NCBI GenBank assembly: GCA_016791365.1
Contig: JAEUMT010000045.1
Location: 1-64,000 of the forward strand
DNA from: Hyphomonadaceae bacterium
GTDB taxonomy: Bacteria > Pseudomonadota > Alphaproteobacteria > Caulobacterales > Aquidulcibacteraceae
DNA length: 64,000 bases
Direction of reading: 5' to 3'
Part shown: positions 52,944-63,106 of the stretch, one piece after another
How the letters are laid out: each line of letters begins with the position of its first letter
Numbering within the stretch: position 1 is the stretch's first letter
The notes under the pieces: generated by a model
The model's database searches: none
Seen by the model: the letters and a program-made list of their open reading frames with translations, nothing else
What the model was told of the DNA's origin: nothing
Program-made: the position numbers and the translations under genes

Positions 52944-54476
52944 TCACAATGGAATGTTGTCGTGCTTCTTCCAGGGGTTTTCTAGTTTCTTGTTCTTCAG
53001 CGTCCCCAGCGCGCGGATGATGCGCTTGCGGGTTTCGCGAGGCATGATCACGTCGTCGACGTAGCCCAAGCTCGCCGCCACGAACGGATTGGCGAAGCGG
53101 TCGGAATATTCCTTGGTGCGCGCCGCGATCTTTTCGGAGTCGCCGATGTCGGCGCGGAAAATAATTTCGACGGCGCCCTTCGCGCCCATCACCGCGATCT
53201 CGGCGCTGGGCCAAGCGTAGTTCACGTCGCCGCGCAGGTGCTTTGAACTCATGACGTCATAGGCGCCGCCATAGGCCTTGCGCGTGATCACCGTGACTTT
53301 CGGCACCGTCGCCTCGCCGTACGCGAACAGCAGCTTCGCGCCGTGCTTAATGAGCCCGCCCAGCTCCTGCTTCGTGCCCGGCAGGAAGCCCGGCACGTCC
53401 ACGAAGGTCACGATCGGAATGTTGAACGCATCGCAGAAGCGCACGAAGCGCGCGGCTTTGCGCGAGGCGTCGATATCGAGCACGCCGGCAAGCACCATCG
53501 GCTGGTTGGCGACGATCCCCACCGTCGAGCCATCGAGCCGCACGAAGCCGGTCAGGATGTTCTTGCCGAACTCGCTGCCGATCTCGAAAAAATCACCCTC
53601 GTCCGCGACCTTCTCGATCAACTCCTTCATGTCGTAGGGCTTGTTCGGATTATCCGGAATCAGGCGATCGAGCGAGGTCTCTTCGCGCGTGACGTCATCG
53701 AAGTGCGGGCGCGTCGGCGGCTTCTCGCGGTTCGAGAGCGGCAGGAAATCGATGAGACGACGCATCTGCGTCAGCGTTTCGAAATCGTTTTCGTAAGCGC
53801 CATCGACGACGCCGGATTTGCTCGCATGCACGCGCGCGCCGCCAAGTTCCTCGGCGGTGACGACTTCATTGGTGACGGTTTTCACGACGTCCGGCCCGGT
53901 CACGAACATGTAGCTCGTATCCTTCACCATGAAGATGAAGTCGGTCATCGCCGGCGAATAGACATCGCCGCCCGCGCACGGCCCCATAATCACGCTGATC
54001 TGCGGAATGACGCCCGACGCCAGAATGTTGCGCTGGAAAATGTCGGCATAGCCGGCGAGCGATTCCACACCTTCCTGAATGCGCGCGCCGCCGGCGTCGA
54101 AAATACCGACGATCGGCGCGCCGTTCTTCATCGCCATGTCCTGCACTTTGCAGATCTTGGCGGCGTGCGCGCCGGAGAGCGAACCGCCGAAGACGGTGAA
54201 GTCCTTGGAGAAAACGTAAACCAAGCGGCCGTTTATGGTGCCCCAGCCGGTGACGACGCCATCGCCCGGGACTTTGGTTTTCTCCATGCCGAATTCGTGG
54301 CTGCGGTGTTCGACGAACATGTCGAACTCCTCGAATGAGCCTTCATCCAACAGCAGCTCGATCCGCTCACGCGCCGTCAGCTTGCCCTTGGCGTGCTGCG
54401 CGGCGTGACGCTTTTCGCCCCCACCCGCGCGCGCGGCGGCCCGCTTGGCCTCAAGTGCGGCGATGATGTCTTTCAT
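52944..54476 (-). CDS. pccB: Propionyl-CoA carboxylase beta subunit
   Basis: 510 residues. Carboxyltransferase of a biotin enzyme: [62 protein letters not shown] and [18 protein letters not shown]. The closing [23 protein letters not shown] is typical of PccB. The alpha subunit is not in the window. ATG 54476 begins [12 protein letters not shown]; the upstream frame is arginine/proline-rich and rejected. Confidence 0.95.
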   Translation of the reverse strand: MKDIIAALEAKRAAARAGGGEKRHAAQHAKGKLTARERIELLLDEGSFEEFDMFVEHRSHEFGMEKTKVPGDGVVTGWGTINGRLVYVFSKDFTVFGGSLSGAHAAKICKVQDMAMKNGAPIVGIFDAGGARIQEGVESLAGYADIFQRNILASGVIPQISVIMGPCAGGDVYSPAMTDFIFMVKDTSYMFVTGPDVVKTVTNEVVTAEELGGARVHASKSGVVDGAYENDFETLTQMRRLIDFLPLSNREKPPTRPHFDDVTREETSLDRLIPDNPNKPYDMKELIEKVADEGDFFEIGSEFGKNILTGFVRLDGSTVGIVANQPMVLAGVLDIDASRKAARFVRFCDAFNIPIVTFVDVPGFLPGTKQELGGLIKHGAKLLFAYGEATVPKVTVITRKAYGGAYDVMSSKHLRGDVNYAWPSAEIAVMGAKGAVEIIFRADIGDSEKIAARTKEYSDRFANPFVAASLGYVDDVIMPRETRKRIIRALGTLKNKKLENPWKKHDNIPL

Positions 54477-54558
54477 TGATGGCTCCGGGCCCGATTTGGT
54501 CGTTTCAGGGGGTAGCCGCCACGTTGCGGCGAGGCAAGCGCCGCCCTGTCCGGGACGC

Positions 54559-55275
54559 CTACACTTCCAGCGCGGCGATGAAGCGGCTGATCGCGTGGAA
54601 TTCCAGGCGGTGATGCTCCAGGCGCGCACGCGCCTCCTCATCCTCTCCCCAACGCTCCAGGCTCCAGAGATTGTCGAGGCATGCGGCCTCAAACGCCTGC
54701 TCTGGTCCCAGTGCGCCATGCACAAGCGCGAGGCCGATCAAAACGGAGCCCGCAAGCCCTGTGGTCTGCGCCAATGCGGTGAGCTGAAAATCCGAGAGCG
54801 ACGCGGCGACATCCCGCAAGCGCGCGATTTCGGCGGGATCGACGCTGGCGGCGACGATTCCAACGATCACCGGCAGACGAATACCGAGTTGCTCCGAGGC
54901 CCACGCTACGATTGGATCCCAGAGCGCTGCGTGCCGTCTTGCCAACTCAAGCGGCGCCTCAGCACGGTGGCAACACAGGTCGGTCTCACCGAATGCGGCG
55001 ATATAGTCGACGAGATCGCCGCGGTTCTCGGCAGTGCGATCCAGGGCGGCGAACGCGAGCTGGCTCGCCGGCATGGTCGCGGGCGAAATGTGTTCGTGTT
55101 GAGCGCTCCACTCACTGGCGCAAAGCTCCGCGAGCGCGCGCGTGCCGGCGACAAACGGTGCGCCACCGGGGGTCCTCAACGTTCGCGCATCGAGCTTGAT
55201 CCCGAATCCGCCGCCGGATTCAACAACGCTCACGCTGTCGTAAAAGCGGCGTGGAAGGGCGGGCGCGTCAGTCAC
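54559..55275 (-). CDS. ATP12 family chaperone (F1-ATPase assembly)
   Basis: 238 residues. ATP12/ATPAF2 family, which chaperones the F1 alpha subunit. Conserved segments are [40 protein letters not shown] and [25 protein letters not shown]. Start is GTG 55275. The family is confined to alphaproteobacteria and mitochondria. Likely co-transcribed with pccB downstream. Confidence 0.93.
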   Translation of the reverse strand: MTDAPALPRRFYDSVSVVESGGGFGIKLDARTLRTPGGAPFVAGTRALAELCASEWSAQHEHISPATMPASQLAFAALDRTAENRGDLVDYIAAFGETDLCCHRAEAPLELARRHAALWDPIVAWASEQLGIRLPVIVGIVAASVDPAEIARLRDVAASLSDFQLTALAQTTGLAGSVLIGLALVHGALGPEQAFEAACLDNLWSLERWGEDEEARARLEHHRLEFHAISRFIAALEV

Positions 55276-55300
55276 GGTGGTTCACTTGGGTTGCGGGCAT

Positions 55301-57100
55301 TCAGCCTGGAATGAGATCGAACGCCAAACTCAACCGTTCAGCGCCCTCGAACGGCACGGTGCCGTGCCACATGTACGACGGAAACAGCACGAGCGTCCCC
55401 GGTTCGGGCTCTACAAGTTTCTCCGGGCCGCACTTGGCGATCGGCCGGTTCGGCTCGCCGAATTTGAGCCAACCCGCGCGCGGGTCCTTCGGGCGCTCGC
55501 CAGGTATGACCGACACGAAATAAGCCGAGCTGATCCAGCCACGATCGTGAACGTGGTTGGGCTGATAGCCGCCATCGCCAAGGCGCACCGACCACAGCCC
55601 GCTATAGCGCGAATGTTTCGCCCGCCGCGCGCCGACAGGATCATTCTCACGCAGACGCCCCACATAGTCACGAACCGCAACATCCATGGCAGCCAGGAAG
55701 TGCTTGATTGCGGGCTCATCCAAAGCCAGCAGACTGCGGCTCGTCTGCGAACCGTTGGGGATGTATTGGTCGAGCGGGTGCGCGTTCGTCTTGTGCTGTG
55801 TGCGCAGTAGCGCGGCGAGGCCCGCATTGAAGGCTTCCGTGGTGAAGAAGCCATGCGGCGGCGGGATTTCGTAAGTGCGCACCATGCGGTCATAGTCGCA
55901 CCAGATGCGATACTCGGGATGATCGAGCATGCGCATCGCGGTTGTGGCGCAGGCGATCAAATATTGCTCGTCCGGCTGCTCCACGCGCAGATCGTTGACG
56001 ATACGCAGCACCTCTTCAGGCTGACCGGCGCGGAGCAACGTCGAGAGCAGATTGCGCTGCGCCGTACGTGACGGCGCAATCTCAGCGGCGCGACGCAGAA
56101 CGCGCAGGCCATCCAGCGGACGATCGAGTTCGTCGAGCACGATGCCCATTGCGGTGAGCAAGGCAGGCGCCTCTGGCGCAAGGCGTAGCGCTTCGTCCAG
56201 TACGTTGCACGCCTTGGCGTTGAAGCCGCCGCGATGCAGCGCGTCGGCACAGGTCAGCCGTAAGGTCAGATCGGTAGGGTGCGCGGCAATGGCCTTCTCA
56301 ATGTCAAACACGCTGTTCTCACCAGCGCCGCCAAGTTGGCGGATACGCGATAAGACGCCATGCAGCGCTGAAACCTGCGGCCAGAGCTCAACGCCCTTGG
56401 CGACGACCTCCTCGGCATCCTTCTTTCGGCCCGCGGCATAAAGCGCGCGCGCAAAATGAAGGGCGAGATCGGGCGTGTCCAATTCCTGGCGCGTCAATTT
56501 TTCAAAAATGCCGAGCGCTTCACCCGTCCGCCCGACCTTCTCCAATGCCGTGGCGTAGTTGTAGCGCAAACCCCGCAGACTTGGGCCGTACTTGAGCGCG
56601 GTCTCCGCGGTTATGAGCGCATCCTGGTGACGCTCCTGCGCGCGCTGCACGGTGCCGAGAAGCGTAAGGCTCTCGGCGCCGGGAGCGATGGCGACATACT
56701 CTCGCGCCTCACGTTCGGCATCGCCCAACTCGTTCAGAGCCATCAGGCACCGGACGATGTTGACGCGCACCATCAATAGTCCTGGCGACAACGCCGCCGC
56801 CGCGCGGAACACCTTGATCGCGTCTTCGTGGGCGCCACGCGCCTGGAGGATTAAACCAAGTTCGTTGTAATACTGACCCGATTTCAAATCATGCGCGATC
56901 GCGGCGCGGAAATAGCGCTCGGCCTCAACCAGCTGGCCTTGCGTCTTCTTTATTTGCCCCATCAGATGCTGAACCGGCGCATCGGCTCTGAACTGATGGA
57001 TGACCGGCGAAAGGATGCGCTCTGCGCCTATCGCGTCGTTCTGGTTCAAGAGCTCGCGTGCGGCGTTGACGAATGCATCGGCCTCAAGGGCGCCCTTCAT
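55301..57100 (-). CDS. TPR protein with C-terminal 2OG-Fe(II) oxygenase-like domain
   Basis: 599 residues. TPR-type repeats cover about 1-370 (VEAERYFRAAIAHDLKSGQYYNELGLILQARGA and others). The last 200 residues match the 'putative 2OG-Fe(II) oxygenase' family: GGYQPNHVHDRGWISSAYFV with histidine ligands, and TLVLFPSYMWHGTVPFEG with the distal histidine and following arginine. Likely hydroxylates a protein or peptide bound by the repeats; target unknown. Overlaps the rluC-like gene by ATGA. Confidence 0.88.
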   Translation of the reverse strand: MKGALEADAFVNAARELLNQNDAIGAERILSPVIHQFRADAPVQHLMGQIKKTQGQLVEAERYFRAAIAHDLKSGQYYNELGLILQARGAHEDAIKVFRAAAALSPGLLMVRVNIVRCLMALNELGDAEREAREYVAIAPGAESLTLLGTVQRAQERHQDALITAETALKYGPSLRGLRYNYATALEKVGRTGEALGIFEKLTRQELDTPDLALHFARALYAAGRKKDAEEVVAKGVELWPQVSALHGVLSRIRQLGGAGENSVFDIEKAIAAHPTDLTLRLTCADALHRGGFNAKACNVLDEALRLAPEAPALLTAMGIVLDELDRPLDGLRVLRRAAEIAPSRTAQRNLLSTLLRAGQPEEVLRIVNDLRVEQPDEQYLIACATTAMRMLDHPEYRIWCDYDRMVRTYEIPPPHGFFTTEAFNAGLAALLRTQHKTNAHPLDQYIPNGSQTSRSLLALDEPAIKHFLAAMDVAVRDYVGRLRENDPVGARRAKHSRYSGLWSVRLGDGGYQPNHVHDRGWISSAYFVSVIPGERPKDPRAGWLKFGEPNRPIAKCGPEKLVEPEPGTLVLFPSYMWHGTVPFEGAERLSLAFDLIPG

Positions 57101-58092
57101 CGCGTCCCCTCGAACGGCTTGAAGGGGTCCTTGGCGTCGCTCTCATCGAAACCAAGCGTGTTGAACGCGGCCTTGATGTGCCCCTGCAGCTTGGCGATCA
57201 CTTTGAGTTCGCCACCTGACGGGTGCGGCATGCGGATCGCGCGGGCGTGCAACAGCAGCGCTCCGCCCAGATCGTTCAAAGTCGGGCGGTCGCATTTGTA
57301 TTTGGGATCGCCGGCAATGGCGTGGCCCATTTCCGCCATATGGAAGCGGAGTTGATGCGTGCGTCCGGTCACCGGCCGGAGCGCAACCCAGGCCGCGCGC
57401 TGCGCCGCTTCGGAGATCACCGCATATTGCGTGATCGCATGAACCGCGCCCTCCTCGGTTTGCAGCGCACGCACCATCATCTCGCGGTCCGCATCGATCG
57501 GGCCTGGCGCTTTGCGTATCCAGGACCGTAGCTCACCCACCTTAGGGCGCGGCGACCCGACGACGATGGCCCAATAGATCTTATCGGTGTCACGATCGCG
57601 GAACGCCTCAGCCAAGAACGCGGCGGCGCGTGGATGACGCGCCAACACCAGGCAGCCCGATGTATCGCGGTCGAGCCGGTGGACGAGTTTCGGCTTCTTC
57701 TCGGCGTCGAACTTCAGGCCGTCCATCAACGCATCAATATGGCGCACTGTCTTGGCGCCGCCTTGGACCGCAAGACCGTGCGGCTTATTCAGAACGATAA
57801 CGTCATCGTCGCGGTGAATGACCAGCGAGCGGATGTAGTCCTCGTCCTTTTGCGAGATGCCGCTGCTTTGTGGACGCGGCGCCGCGTCCGGTAGGGGCGG
57901 AATGCGAACCGTTTGACCTGGCGCCAGACGATCGGACGCCTTCACGCGCGCGCCATCGACGCGCACCTGGCCGGTGCGCAGGAGCTTTTCAACCTGCCCC
58001 TGTGTCAGATGCGGAAAGCGGCGGCGCAGCCAGCGGTCGACCCGCGGTTCGCCATCGTCTTCACTGACTTCGACGGTCTCGACCGACCTCAT
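57097..58092 (-). CDS. RluA-family 23S rRNA pseudouridine synthase (RluC-like)
   Basis: 331 residues. An N-terminal S4 RNA-binding domain (RVDRWLRRRFPHLTQGQVEKLLRTGQVRVDG) followed by the catalytic domain with HRLDRDTSG (Asp141) and GRTHQLRFHMAEMGHAIAGDPKY. The S4 domain indicates the RluC/RluD group, modifying 23S rRNA. Chosen ATG 58092 overlaps the crcB stop by ATGA. Confidence 0.93.
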   Translation of the reverse strand: MRSVETVEVSEDDGEPRVDRWLRRRFPHLTQGQVEKLLRTGQVRVDGARVKASDRLAPGQTVRIPPLPDAAPRPQSSGISQKDEDYIRSLVIHRDDDVIVLNKPHGLAVQGGAKTVRHIDALMDGLKFDAEKKPKLVHRLDRDTSGCLVLARHPRAAAFLAEAFRDRDTDKIYWAIVVGSPRPKVGELRSWIRKAPGPIDADREMMVRALQTEEGAVHAITQYAVISEAAQRAAWVALRPVTGRTHQLRFHMAEMGHAIAGDPKYKCDRPTLNDLGGALLLHARAIRMPHPSGGELKVIAKLQGHIKAAFNTLGFDESDAKDPFKPFEGTR

Positions 58093-58445
58093 GCACGCCC
58101 CAAACTGAGCCCCAGCCAACATGCGCCGACGCTTAACAGCACCGACGCCGCGACATAGAGCATGGCAAGGCCGGGTTGATGCTCCATGAGACGCACCGTC
58201 TCCAGCGAAAACGCCGAAAACGTGGTGAAACCGCCCAGAACACCCACGCCAAGGGCAAGGCGAAGGAGGTCACCAGGCCCGGTGCGCGCCGCGAGCAGTC
58301 CCATCGCCAGACCGCCGACCACATTCACCACCAGCGTGCCCCATGGGAACGATGGGCCGAACAGGCGGACGGCGCCGAGGCTCACGCCGTAGCGCGCCGT
58401 AGCGCCGATTGCCCCGCCCAGAGCCACCCACAACACGCTGATCAT
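58089..58445 (-). CDS. crcB: Fluoride efflux channel CrcB
   Basis: 118 residues, four membrane segments. Family motifs GGAIGATARYGVSL, PWGTLVVNVVGGLAMGL and GVLGGFTTFSAFSLE. Exports fluoride as a dimer (Fluc). No fluoride riboswitch is visible directly upstream because the gene overlaps the lipoprotein gene by ATGA. Confidence 0.95.
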   Translation of the reverse strand: MISVLWVALGGAIGATARYGVSLGAVRLFGPSFPWGTLVVNVVGGLAMGLLAARTGPGDLLRLALGVGVLGGFTTFSAFSLETVRLMEHQPGLAMLYVAASVLLSVGACWLGLSLGRA

Positions 58446-58963
58446 CCGGCGTTCGCGATCCGCGCACGGATCGTCTGCGATGTCGAACGCGCGTCGTAGG
58501 CGTTGGCGACGTCGGGTTTGGGGCCTTCACCAAAGCGAATTTCGAGTGTCGCGCCGCGCGCCGTTGATCGCACTTGCCCTCCGCCCAACGGAAACGACAA
58601 CCCGACGCTGGCGCTGGCGCCGCTGTGACGGCCGAAAGTGCCGCCGCCGACGCCCACGCCGATGCTCGGCCCGCTCGATCGGCCATCGCTCTGTTGTTCA
58701 AGCGAGCGCCGATCCACCCAGAACCACTCGCGTCCATTCTCCAACGTGAGTTCGGCGGCGCGAAGCAACGCGTAATCCTCAAGACGCGCCGGCTCGGCGC
58801 CGCGCGGCGCACGGTAGTTCACGAAGTACCGCGTCGATTCAATTTGCGTGTCTGAATAACCCGCAGTGGTTGACGACGTCGCCGCACTGTACGGCGGCGG
58901 CGCGCTGGTGGTGGCGCAAGCGGCGAGCGCCAACACGGCGGCAAAGGCTAGAACTCGGATCAT
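58442..58963 (-). CDS. CC0125/CC1285-family lipoprotein
   Basis: 173 residues. Lipobox LAACA with Cys16. The core TRYFVNYRAPRGAEPARLEDYALLRAAELTLENG is the hallmark of a lipoprotein family named after Caulobacter crescentus proteins CC0125/CC1285, which supports the Caulobacterales placement. Function unknown. First gene of the run lipoprotein-crcB-rluC-TPR, all linked by ATGA overlaps. Confidence 0.88.
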   Translation of the reverse strand: MIRVLAFAAVLALAACATTSAPPPYSAATSSTTAGYSDTQIESTRYFVNYRAPRGAEPARLEDYALLRAAELTLENGREWFWVDRRSLEQQSDGRSSGPSIGVGVGGGTFGRHSGASASVGLSFPLGGGQVRSTARGATLEIRFGEGPKPDVANAYDARSTSQTIRARIANAG

Positions 58964-58996
58964 AGGCTCAATCCTCTGGAATCCCTCATCGTCACC

Positions 58997-59722
58997 TTAG
59001 CAGGTATCTCGGACATTGGGGGCCTCAAGACCGAGTGACTGAGCCGCCTTTTCGAAATCGACCGGCAAAGCCGCTGCAAACCGCCGGCGACCGCCGTCAG
59101 GATAAGGCGCATCAAGCGCCGCCGCGTGCAGCAGAAGGCGGGGAATGTCTGTGCCGCCAATGCGATAGAGACCGCCGTACTTGCCGTCGCCCGCGATTGG
59201 ACGGGCGATCGCCGCCATGTGCGCGCGCAATTGATGCATGCGCCCTGTCTCGGGACTGAGTTCCACGAGCGCCGCCTCCGGGCTGGCGCTCAATGTGCGG
59301 TAACGAGTCAGCGCCGCCTGCCCGTCCGCGGCGACTTCCATGATGTCCAGGCCTCTTCTGGATGACTTTTTCAGTGCGAACGCGATCTCACCCGTTTCCG
59401 GAGACGGCGCGCCGCCGCACACCAGCGCGATGTAAGTCTTCTTCACCTCACGACTGGCGAAAGCGGCGGAAAAGAACGCGGCAGCGGGCTTCGTGCGTGC
59501 GGCGATGATGACACCGGACGTGTCGCGATCAAGACGATGAACAAGGCGCGGTTGCTTGCCGTTGGATTTCGCAAATGCCCCCAACAAAGTTTCGAGACTT
59601 CGCGTGACACCCGAGCCGCCTTGAACCGCAAGCCCTGATGGCTTGTTGAATGCGATGACGTGCGCGTCCTCGTGAATGACGAGCGCTCGCGCCAGTGCGA
59701 TGTCTTCTCTCGTCAAAGTCAC
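58997..59722 (-). CDS. RluA-family pseudouridine synthase without S4 domain
   Basis: 241 residues. HRLDRDTSGVI (catalytic Asp) and GRMHQLRAHMAAIARPIAGDGKY. No S4 domain, so closer to RluA/TruC than to RluC; RNA target not assignable. Start is GTG 59722 with AGGGG seven bases upstream, giving MTLTREDIALARALV; the longer frame extends into the rarA region and was rejected. Confidence 0.9.
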   Translation of the reverse strand: MTLTREDIALARALVIHEDAHVIAFNKPSGLAVQGGSGVTRSLETLLGAFAKSNGKQPRLVHRLDRDTSGVIIAARTKPAAAFFSAAFASREVKKTYIALVCGGAPSPETGEIAFALKKSSRRGLDIMEVAADGQAALTRYRTLSASPEAALVELSPETGRMHQLRAHMAAIARPIAGDGKYGGLYRIGGTDIPRLLLHAAALDAPYPDGGRRRFAAALPVDFEKAAQSLGLEAPNVRDTC

Positions 59723-59762
59723 GGCAGCGCCCCTAGCGCAAACAAGCGGCTTACAGGCATGA

Positions 59763-61070
59763 TCAATCGGTAGAACGCTCAGCGCGGATTTTCGCCCAAT
59801 GCTCCAGGCGCTCCTTGATCGCGCCTTCACGGCCACGGCCCTCGGGCGTGTAGAACGCACGCCGTTTCATCTCGTCCGGAAAGTAGTTTTGACCGGAGAA
59901 CCCACCTTCGGCGTCATGGTCGTAAGAGTAACCGGAACCATAGCCCAAGTCTTTCATGAACTTGGTCGGCGCATTGCGGATGTGCATTGGCGGGCCGAGC
60001 GCGCCCGTTTCCTGCGCCGCCTGCCGGGCCATTTTCCAAGCCGTGTACGCCGCATTGGATTTGGGCGCGGTCGCGAGGTGAATAACGGCTTGTGCGAGAT
60101 GAAGCTCTGCTTCGGGCGGGCCGATGAAGTGTACGGCGTCCTTCGCCGCGTTTGCTATCAACAGCGCGGTCGGATCGGCCAGGCCGATGTCTTCGGCGGC
60201 GGCGCGCACCAGGCGACGCGCGATAAACAACAAATCCTCACCGCCGGTCACCATGCGCGCAAGCCAGTAAAGAGCGGCGTCCGGATCAGAACCACGGATC
60301 GATTTGTGGAGCGCCGAGATAAGATTGTAGTGCTCTTCGCGATCCTTGTCGTAGGCGGGCGCGCGTTTCTGCAGCAGTTCGCCTAACGCGCGCGCATCAA
60401 GCGGCGCGGCCGTACGCAGCGCGAACAATTCTTCACTCAACGTTAGCAAGTAGCGTCCATCGCCGTCGGCAAGATTGGTGAAGGCGATACGCGCGTCGTC
60501 GGTGAGCGGGAGCTTCTTTGCCAACAGCGTCTCGGCACGCTGCAACAGCTGCTCAAGAGCGCTATCGTCCAGACGCTTGAGAACAAAGACCTGCGCGCGC
60601 GAGAGCAACGCCGCGTTGATTTCAAAACTGGGATTTTCCGTCGTCGCGCCAACGAGGGTGACGACGCCCTGCTCGACGTACGGCAAGAACCCGTCCTGCT
60701 GCGCGCGGTTGAAGCGGTGAATTTCATCAACAAAAAGCAGAGTCGACTTGCCCGACGCACGGCGCCCCTTTGCCGTTTCAAACGCCTTCTTCAAATCAGC
60801 GACACCTGAGAACACGGCGCTGATTTGGTGAAACTCATGCCCCGTCTCTTCCGCGAGGAGCCGCGCGATCGTGGTTTTGCCGACACCCGGCGGGCCCCAC
60901 AAGACCATCGACGCCAGCCGTTTTTGCCCCACCATGCGTCCGATCGGGCCATCGGGCTTTAGCAGGTGATCCTGACCGACCACCTCATCGAGCTTGCGCG
61001 GCCGCAACCGCTCTGCCAGTGGCGTTGGCGCGCCCTGATCCATGCCAGCGGCTTCAAACAAATCGCTCAT
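59763..61070 (-). CDS. rarA: Replication-associated recombination protein A (AAA+ ATPase)
   Basis: 435 residues. RarA/MgsA/WRNIP1 family AAA+ clamp-loader-like ATPase at stalled forks. Walker A GPPGVGKTT at 59-67, Walker B LLFVDEIHRFN, sensor 1 GATTENPSFEIN, and the C-terminal tetramerisation helices with DPDAALYWLARMVTGGED. Standard length. Ends 40 bases before the pseudouridine synthase start. Confidence 0.95.
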   Translation of the reverse strand: MSDLFEAAGMDQGAPTPLAERLRPRKLDEVVGQDHLLKPDGPIGRMVGQKRLASMVLWGPPGVGKTTIARLLAEETGHEFHQISAVFSGVADLKKAFETAKGRRASGKSTLLFVDEIHRFNRAQQDGFLPYVEQGVVTLVGATTENPSFEINAALLSRAQVFVLKRLDDSALEQLLQRAETLLAKKLPLTDDARIAFTNLADGDGRYLLTLSEELFALRTAAPLDARALGELLQKRAPAYDKDREEHYNLISALHKSIRGSDPDAALYWLARMVTGGEDLLFIARRLVRAAAEDIGLADPTALLIANAAKDAVHFIGPPEAELHLAQAVIHLATAPKSNAAYTAWKMARQAAQETGALGPPMHIRNAPTKFMKDLGYGSGYSYDHDAEGGFSGQNYFPDEMKRRAFYTPEGRGREGAIKERLEHWAKIRAERSTD

Positions 61071-61104
61071 GCGCCAAACATAGACGTTCTGAAGGCGAGA
61101 AACG

Positions 61105-61515
61105 ATGGCCGAACCAACATCCGCGATCCCGGTGGGCGTCTATCCATACCTCACCGTCAAGGGCGGCAAGGCGGCGCTGGAGTTCTACACGCGAGCGTTC
61201 GGCGCCACGGAAGAATTTCGCAATTATGGCCAAGACGGCGAGCGCATCATGCACGCGCGCTTTCGTGTGAACGGCGCCGCGCTCCTGCTGTCAGACGACT
61301 TCCCTGAATTCCGGGGTGGCGCGGAGGCGCCTGCGCCAACTGGCGTGACCATCCATCTCGAAGTCGACAACGCGGATGAATGGTGGACGCGCGCCGTCAC
61401 CGCCGGGGCGGCCATAAACATGCCGCTCGCCGACCAATTCTGGGGCGACCGCTACGGCCAGCTCAAGGACCCTTTCGGTCATTCGTGGTCAATCGGCGCG
61501 CCAATCAGGAAATGA
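61105..61515 (+). CDS. VOC-family protein (PhnB/glyoxalase-like)
   Basis: 136 residues. VOC fold: YLTVKGGKAALEFYTRAFGATE, MHARFRVNGAALLLSDDFPEF, and the metal-site ending DRYGQLKDPFGHSWSIG, as in PhnB-type dimeric VOC proteins. Function not assignable. Divergent from rarA with a 34-base gap, so promoters overlap. Confidence 0.88.
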   Translation: MAEPTSAIPVGVYPYLTVKGGKAALEFYTRAFGATEEFRNYGQDGERIMHARFRVNGAALLLSDDFPEFRGGAEAPAPTGVTIHLEVDNADEWWTRAVTAGAAINMPLADQFWGDRYGQLKDPFGHSWSIGAPIRK

Positions 61516-61533
61516 CCGGCGCCGCTTGATGGC

Positions 61534-63006
61534 TCAGAAGCGCAACTCCGCGCGCTGACCATTGCGCTCGACGCTGATGACCCATGTGCTCGCTTGCGCC
61601 ATCGCACGATCCAACTGCGCTGCGTCGCGGATGGTCTGGCCGTTCACGGCGTCGATGATGTCACCGGGGCGAAAGCCGATGCGCCCCGCGACACCTCGGG
61701 TGTCGAGCGCCTGGATGAAGACACCGTCCGCGAAGGGATCAAGCCCCGAAGCTTCAGCGGTCGCCGGCGTCAACGTCACGACGCGGGCGCCGGACAGCGG
61801 ATGGCGGCCAGTGAGTTCGCGCGGGTCCGGCGAACCTCCTGGGGGCGCTTCGGCATTCGCGCTGAGCGTCATTTGCCGCCCATTGCGCAGCACGACCAAT
61901 GGAACGCGCGAACCCGGGCGCTGCGTCGCGAACTGGTAACGCACGCCGCCTTCGTCACGCACCGGCGTGCCGGCCACCGAGAGAATAAGATCGCCGACAC
62001 GCAGACCAGCGCGCTCACCGGCGGATCGAGGATAGAGCGCCGAAACCGTCACGCCTTCCGGACGCGGCAAACCGAGCGCGCGCGCCTGTTCCTGGGTAAC
62101 CGCGGCCAGACGCGCGCCTAGCCAGGGCCGAACGACAGTGCGTCCGCCGGAGACAGCGGATTCCACCACACGGCGCACCATCTCGGATGGGATCGCAAAG
62201 CCGATGCCGTTCGAACCGCCATTTTCGGAATAGATCGCGCTGTTAATGCCGACCAGCGAGCCGTTCATATCAACCAGCGCGCCGCCTGAATTGCCGCGAT
62301 TGATGGCGGCGTCGGTTTGAATGAAAAACGCATAGTCGGAGATGCCGACGTCCGTGCGCGCAAGCGCCGACACAATGCCGCTCGTCACCGTCTGTTCAAG
62401 GCCGTACGGGTTGCCGATCGCCAGCACCAGATCGCCGACCTGCAAATCACTCTGCGTATTCGCAAAGGCCAAGGTCGGCATGCGCTCGCCACGAGTGTTT
62501 ATGCGCAGCACCGCGAGATCCACGCGCGGGTCGGCGAGCACCAGCTCCGCATCAAACTCGCGCCGATCCGCCAGCACGACCTTCAACGATTGAGCGCCAT
62601 CGATAACGTGGTTGTTGGTGACGATGACGCCATCCTCACGCACGATTACGCCTGAGCCCAGCGAGTTCTCAACACGCGGCGCGCTGAAGCGGCCAAAGAA
62701 AGGATCGCGCGCCATCGAGCGCACGACACGCTGCGCATAGACGTTCACCACGGCGGGACCGGCGCGCGCCGCCACCGGCGCGAAGGAGAGTTGCACCTCA
62801 CCGCGGCTGTTGGGCGCGGCGCGCACCAACGGCGTCGCTTGCGCGAGCTGCAGGTAGGGATCGCCGTCGCGGCGCTCTTGCGGCGCCTCATCGCGTTGAG
62901 GGGCAAGCGGCGAGATCGGCGAGATCGCCAATGCGCCTCCGGCAAAGCCGGCGATAAGCGCCGCGAACGGCGAGGCCTTCAACAAGGTTGCGCGTGTAAT
63001 CTTCAT
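61534..63006 (-). CDS. Periplasmic serine protease DegP/DegQ family
   Basis: 490 residues. N-terminal signal/anchor (KITRATLLKASPFAALIAGFAGGALA). Trypsin-like domain with His133 (NNHVIDG), Asp163 (DPRVDLAVLR) and Ser240 (NRGNSGGAL). Two PDZ domains: about 290-385 (GVTVSALYPRSAGERAGLRVGDLI) and 400-490 (GVFIQALDTRGVAGRIGFRPGDII). Quality-control protease of the envelope. ATG 63006 (MKITRATLL) preferred over a codon five residues up. Confidence 0.94.
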   Translation of the reverse strand: MKITRATLLKASPFAALIAGFAGGALAISPISPLAPQRDEAPQERRDGDPYLQLAQATPLVRAAPNSRGEVQLSFAPVAARAGPAVVNVYAQRVVRSMARDPFFGRFSAPRVENSLGSGVIVREDGVIVTNNHVIDGAQSLKVVLADRREFDAELVLADPRVDLAVLRINTRGERMPTLAFANTQSDLQVGDLVLAIGNPYGLEQTVTSGIVSALARTDVGISDYAFFIQTDAAINRGNSGGALVDMNGSLVGINSAIYSENGGSNGIGFAIPSEMVRRVVESAVSGGRTVVRPWLGARLAAVTQEQARALGLPRPEGVTVSALYPRSAGERAGLRVGDLILSVAGTPVRDEGGVRYQFATQRPGSRVPLVVLRNGRQMTLSANAEAPPGGSPDPRELTGRHPLSGARVVTLTPATAEASGLDPFADGVFIQALDTRGVAGRIGFRPGDIIDAVNGQTIRDAAQLDRAMAQASTWVISVERNGQRAELRF

Positions 63007-63106
63007 ACCTGCCTCGCCCAAATCAGATCATCGGCTTCGCTCCGGGACAGGGCAAAAACGTGGCATTCGCTGGATCGGAGAGTGACGCGGCCCGCCGGCG
63101 GCGCCG

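Noticed and set aside
53343..54338. 331-residue plus-strand frame opposite pccB
   Set aside because: Shadow of a well-conserved carboxyltransferase gene.
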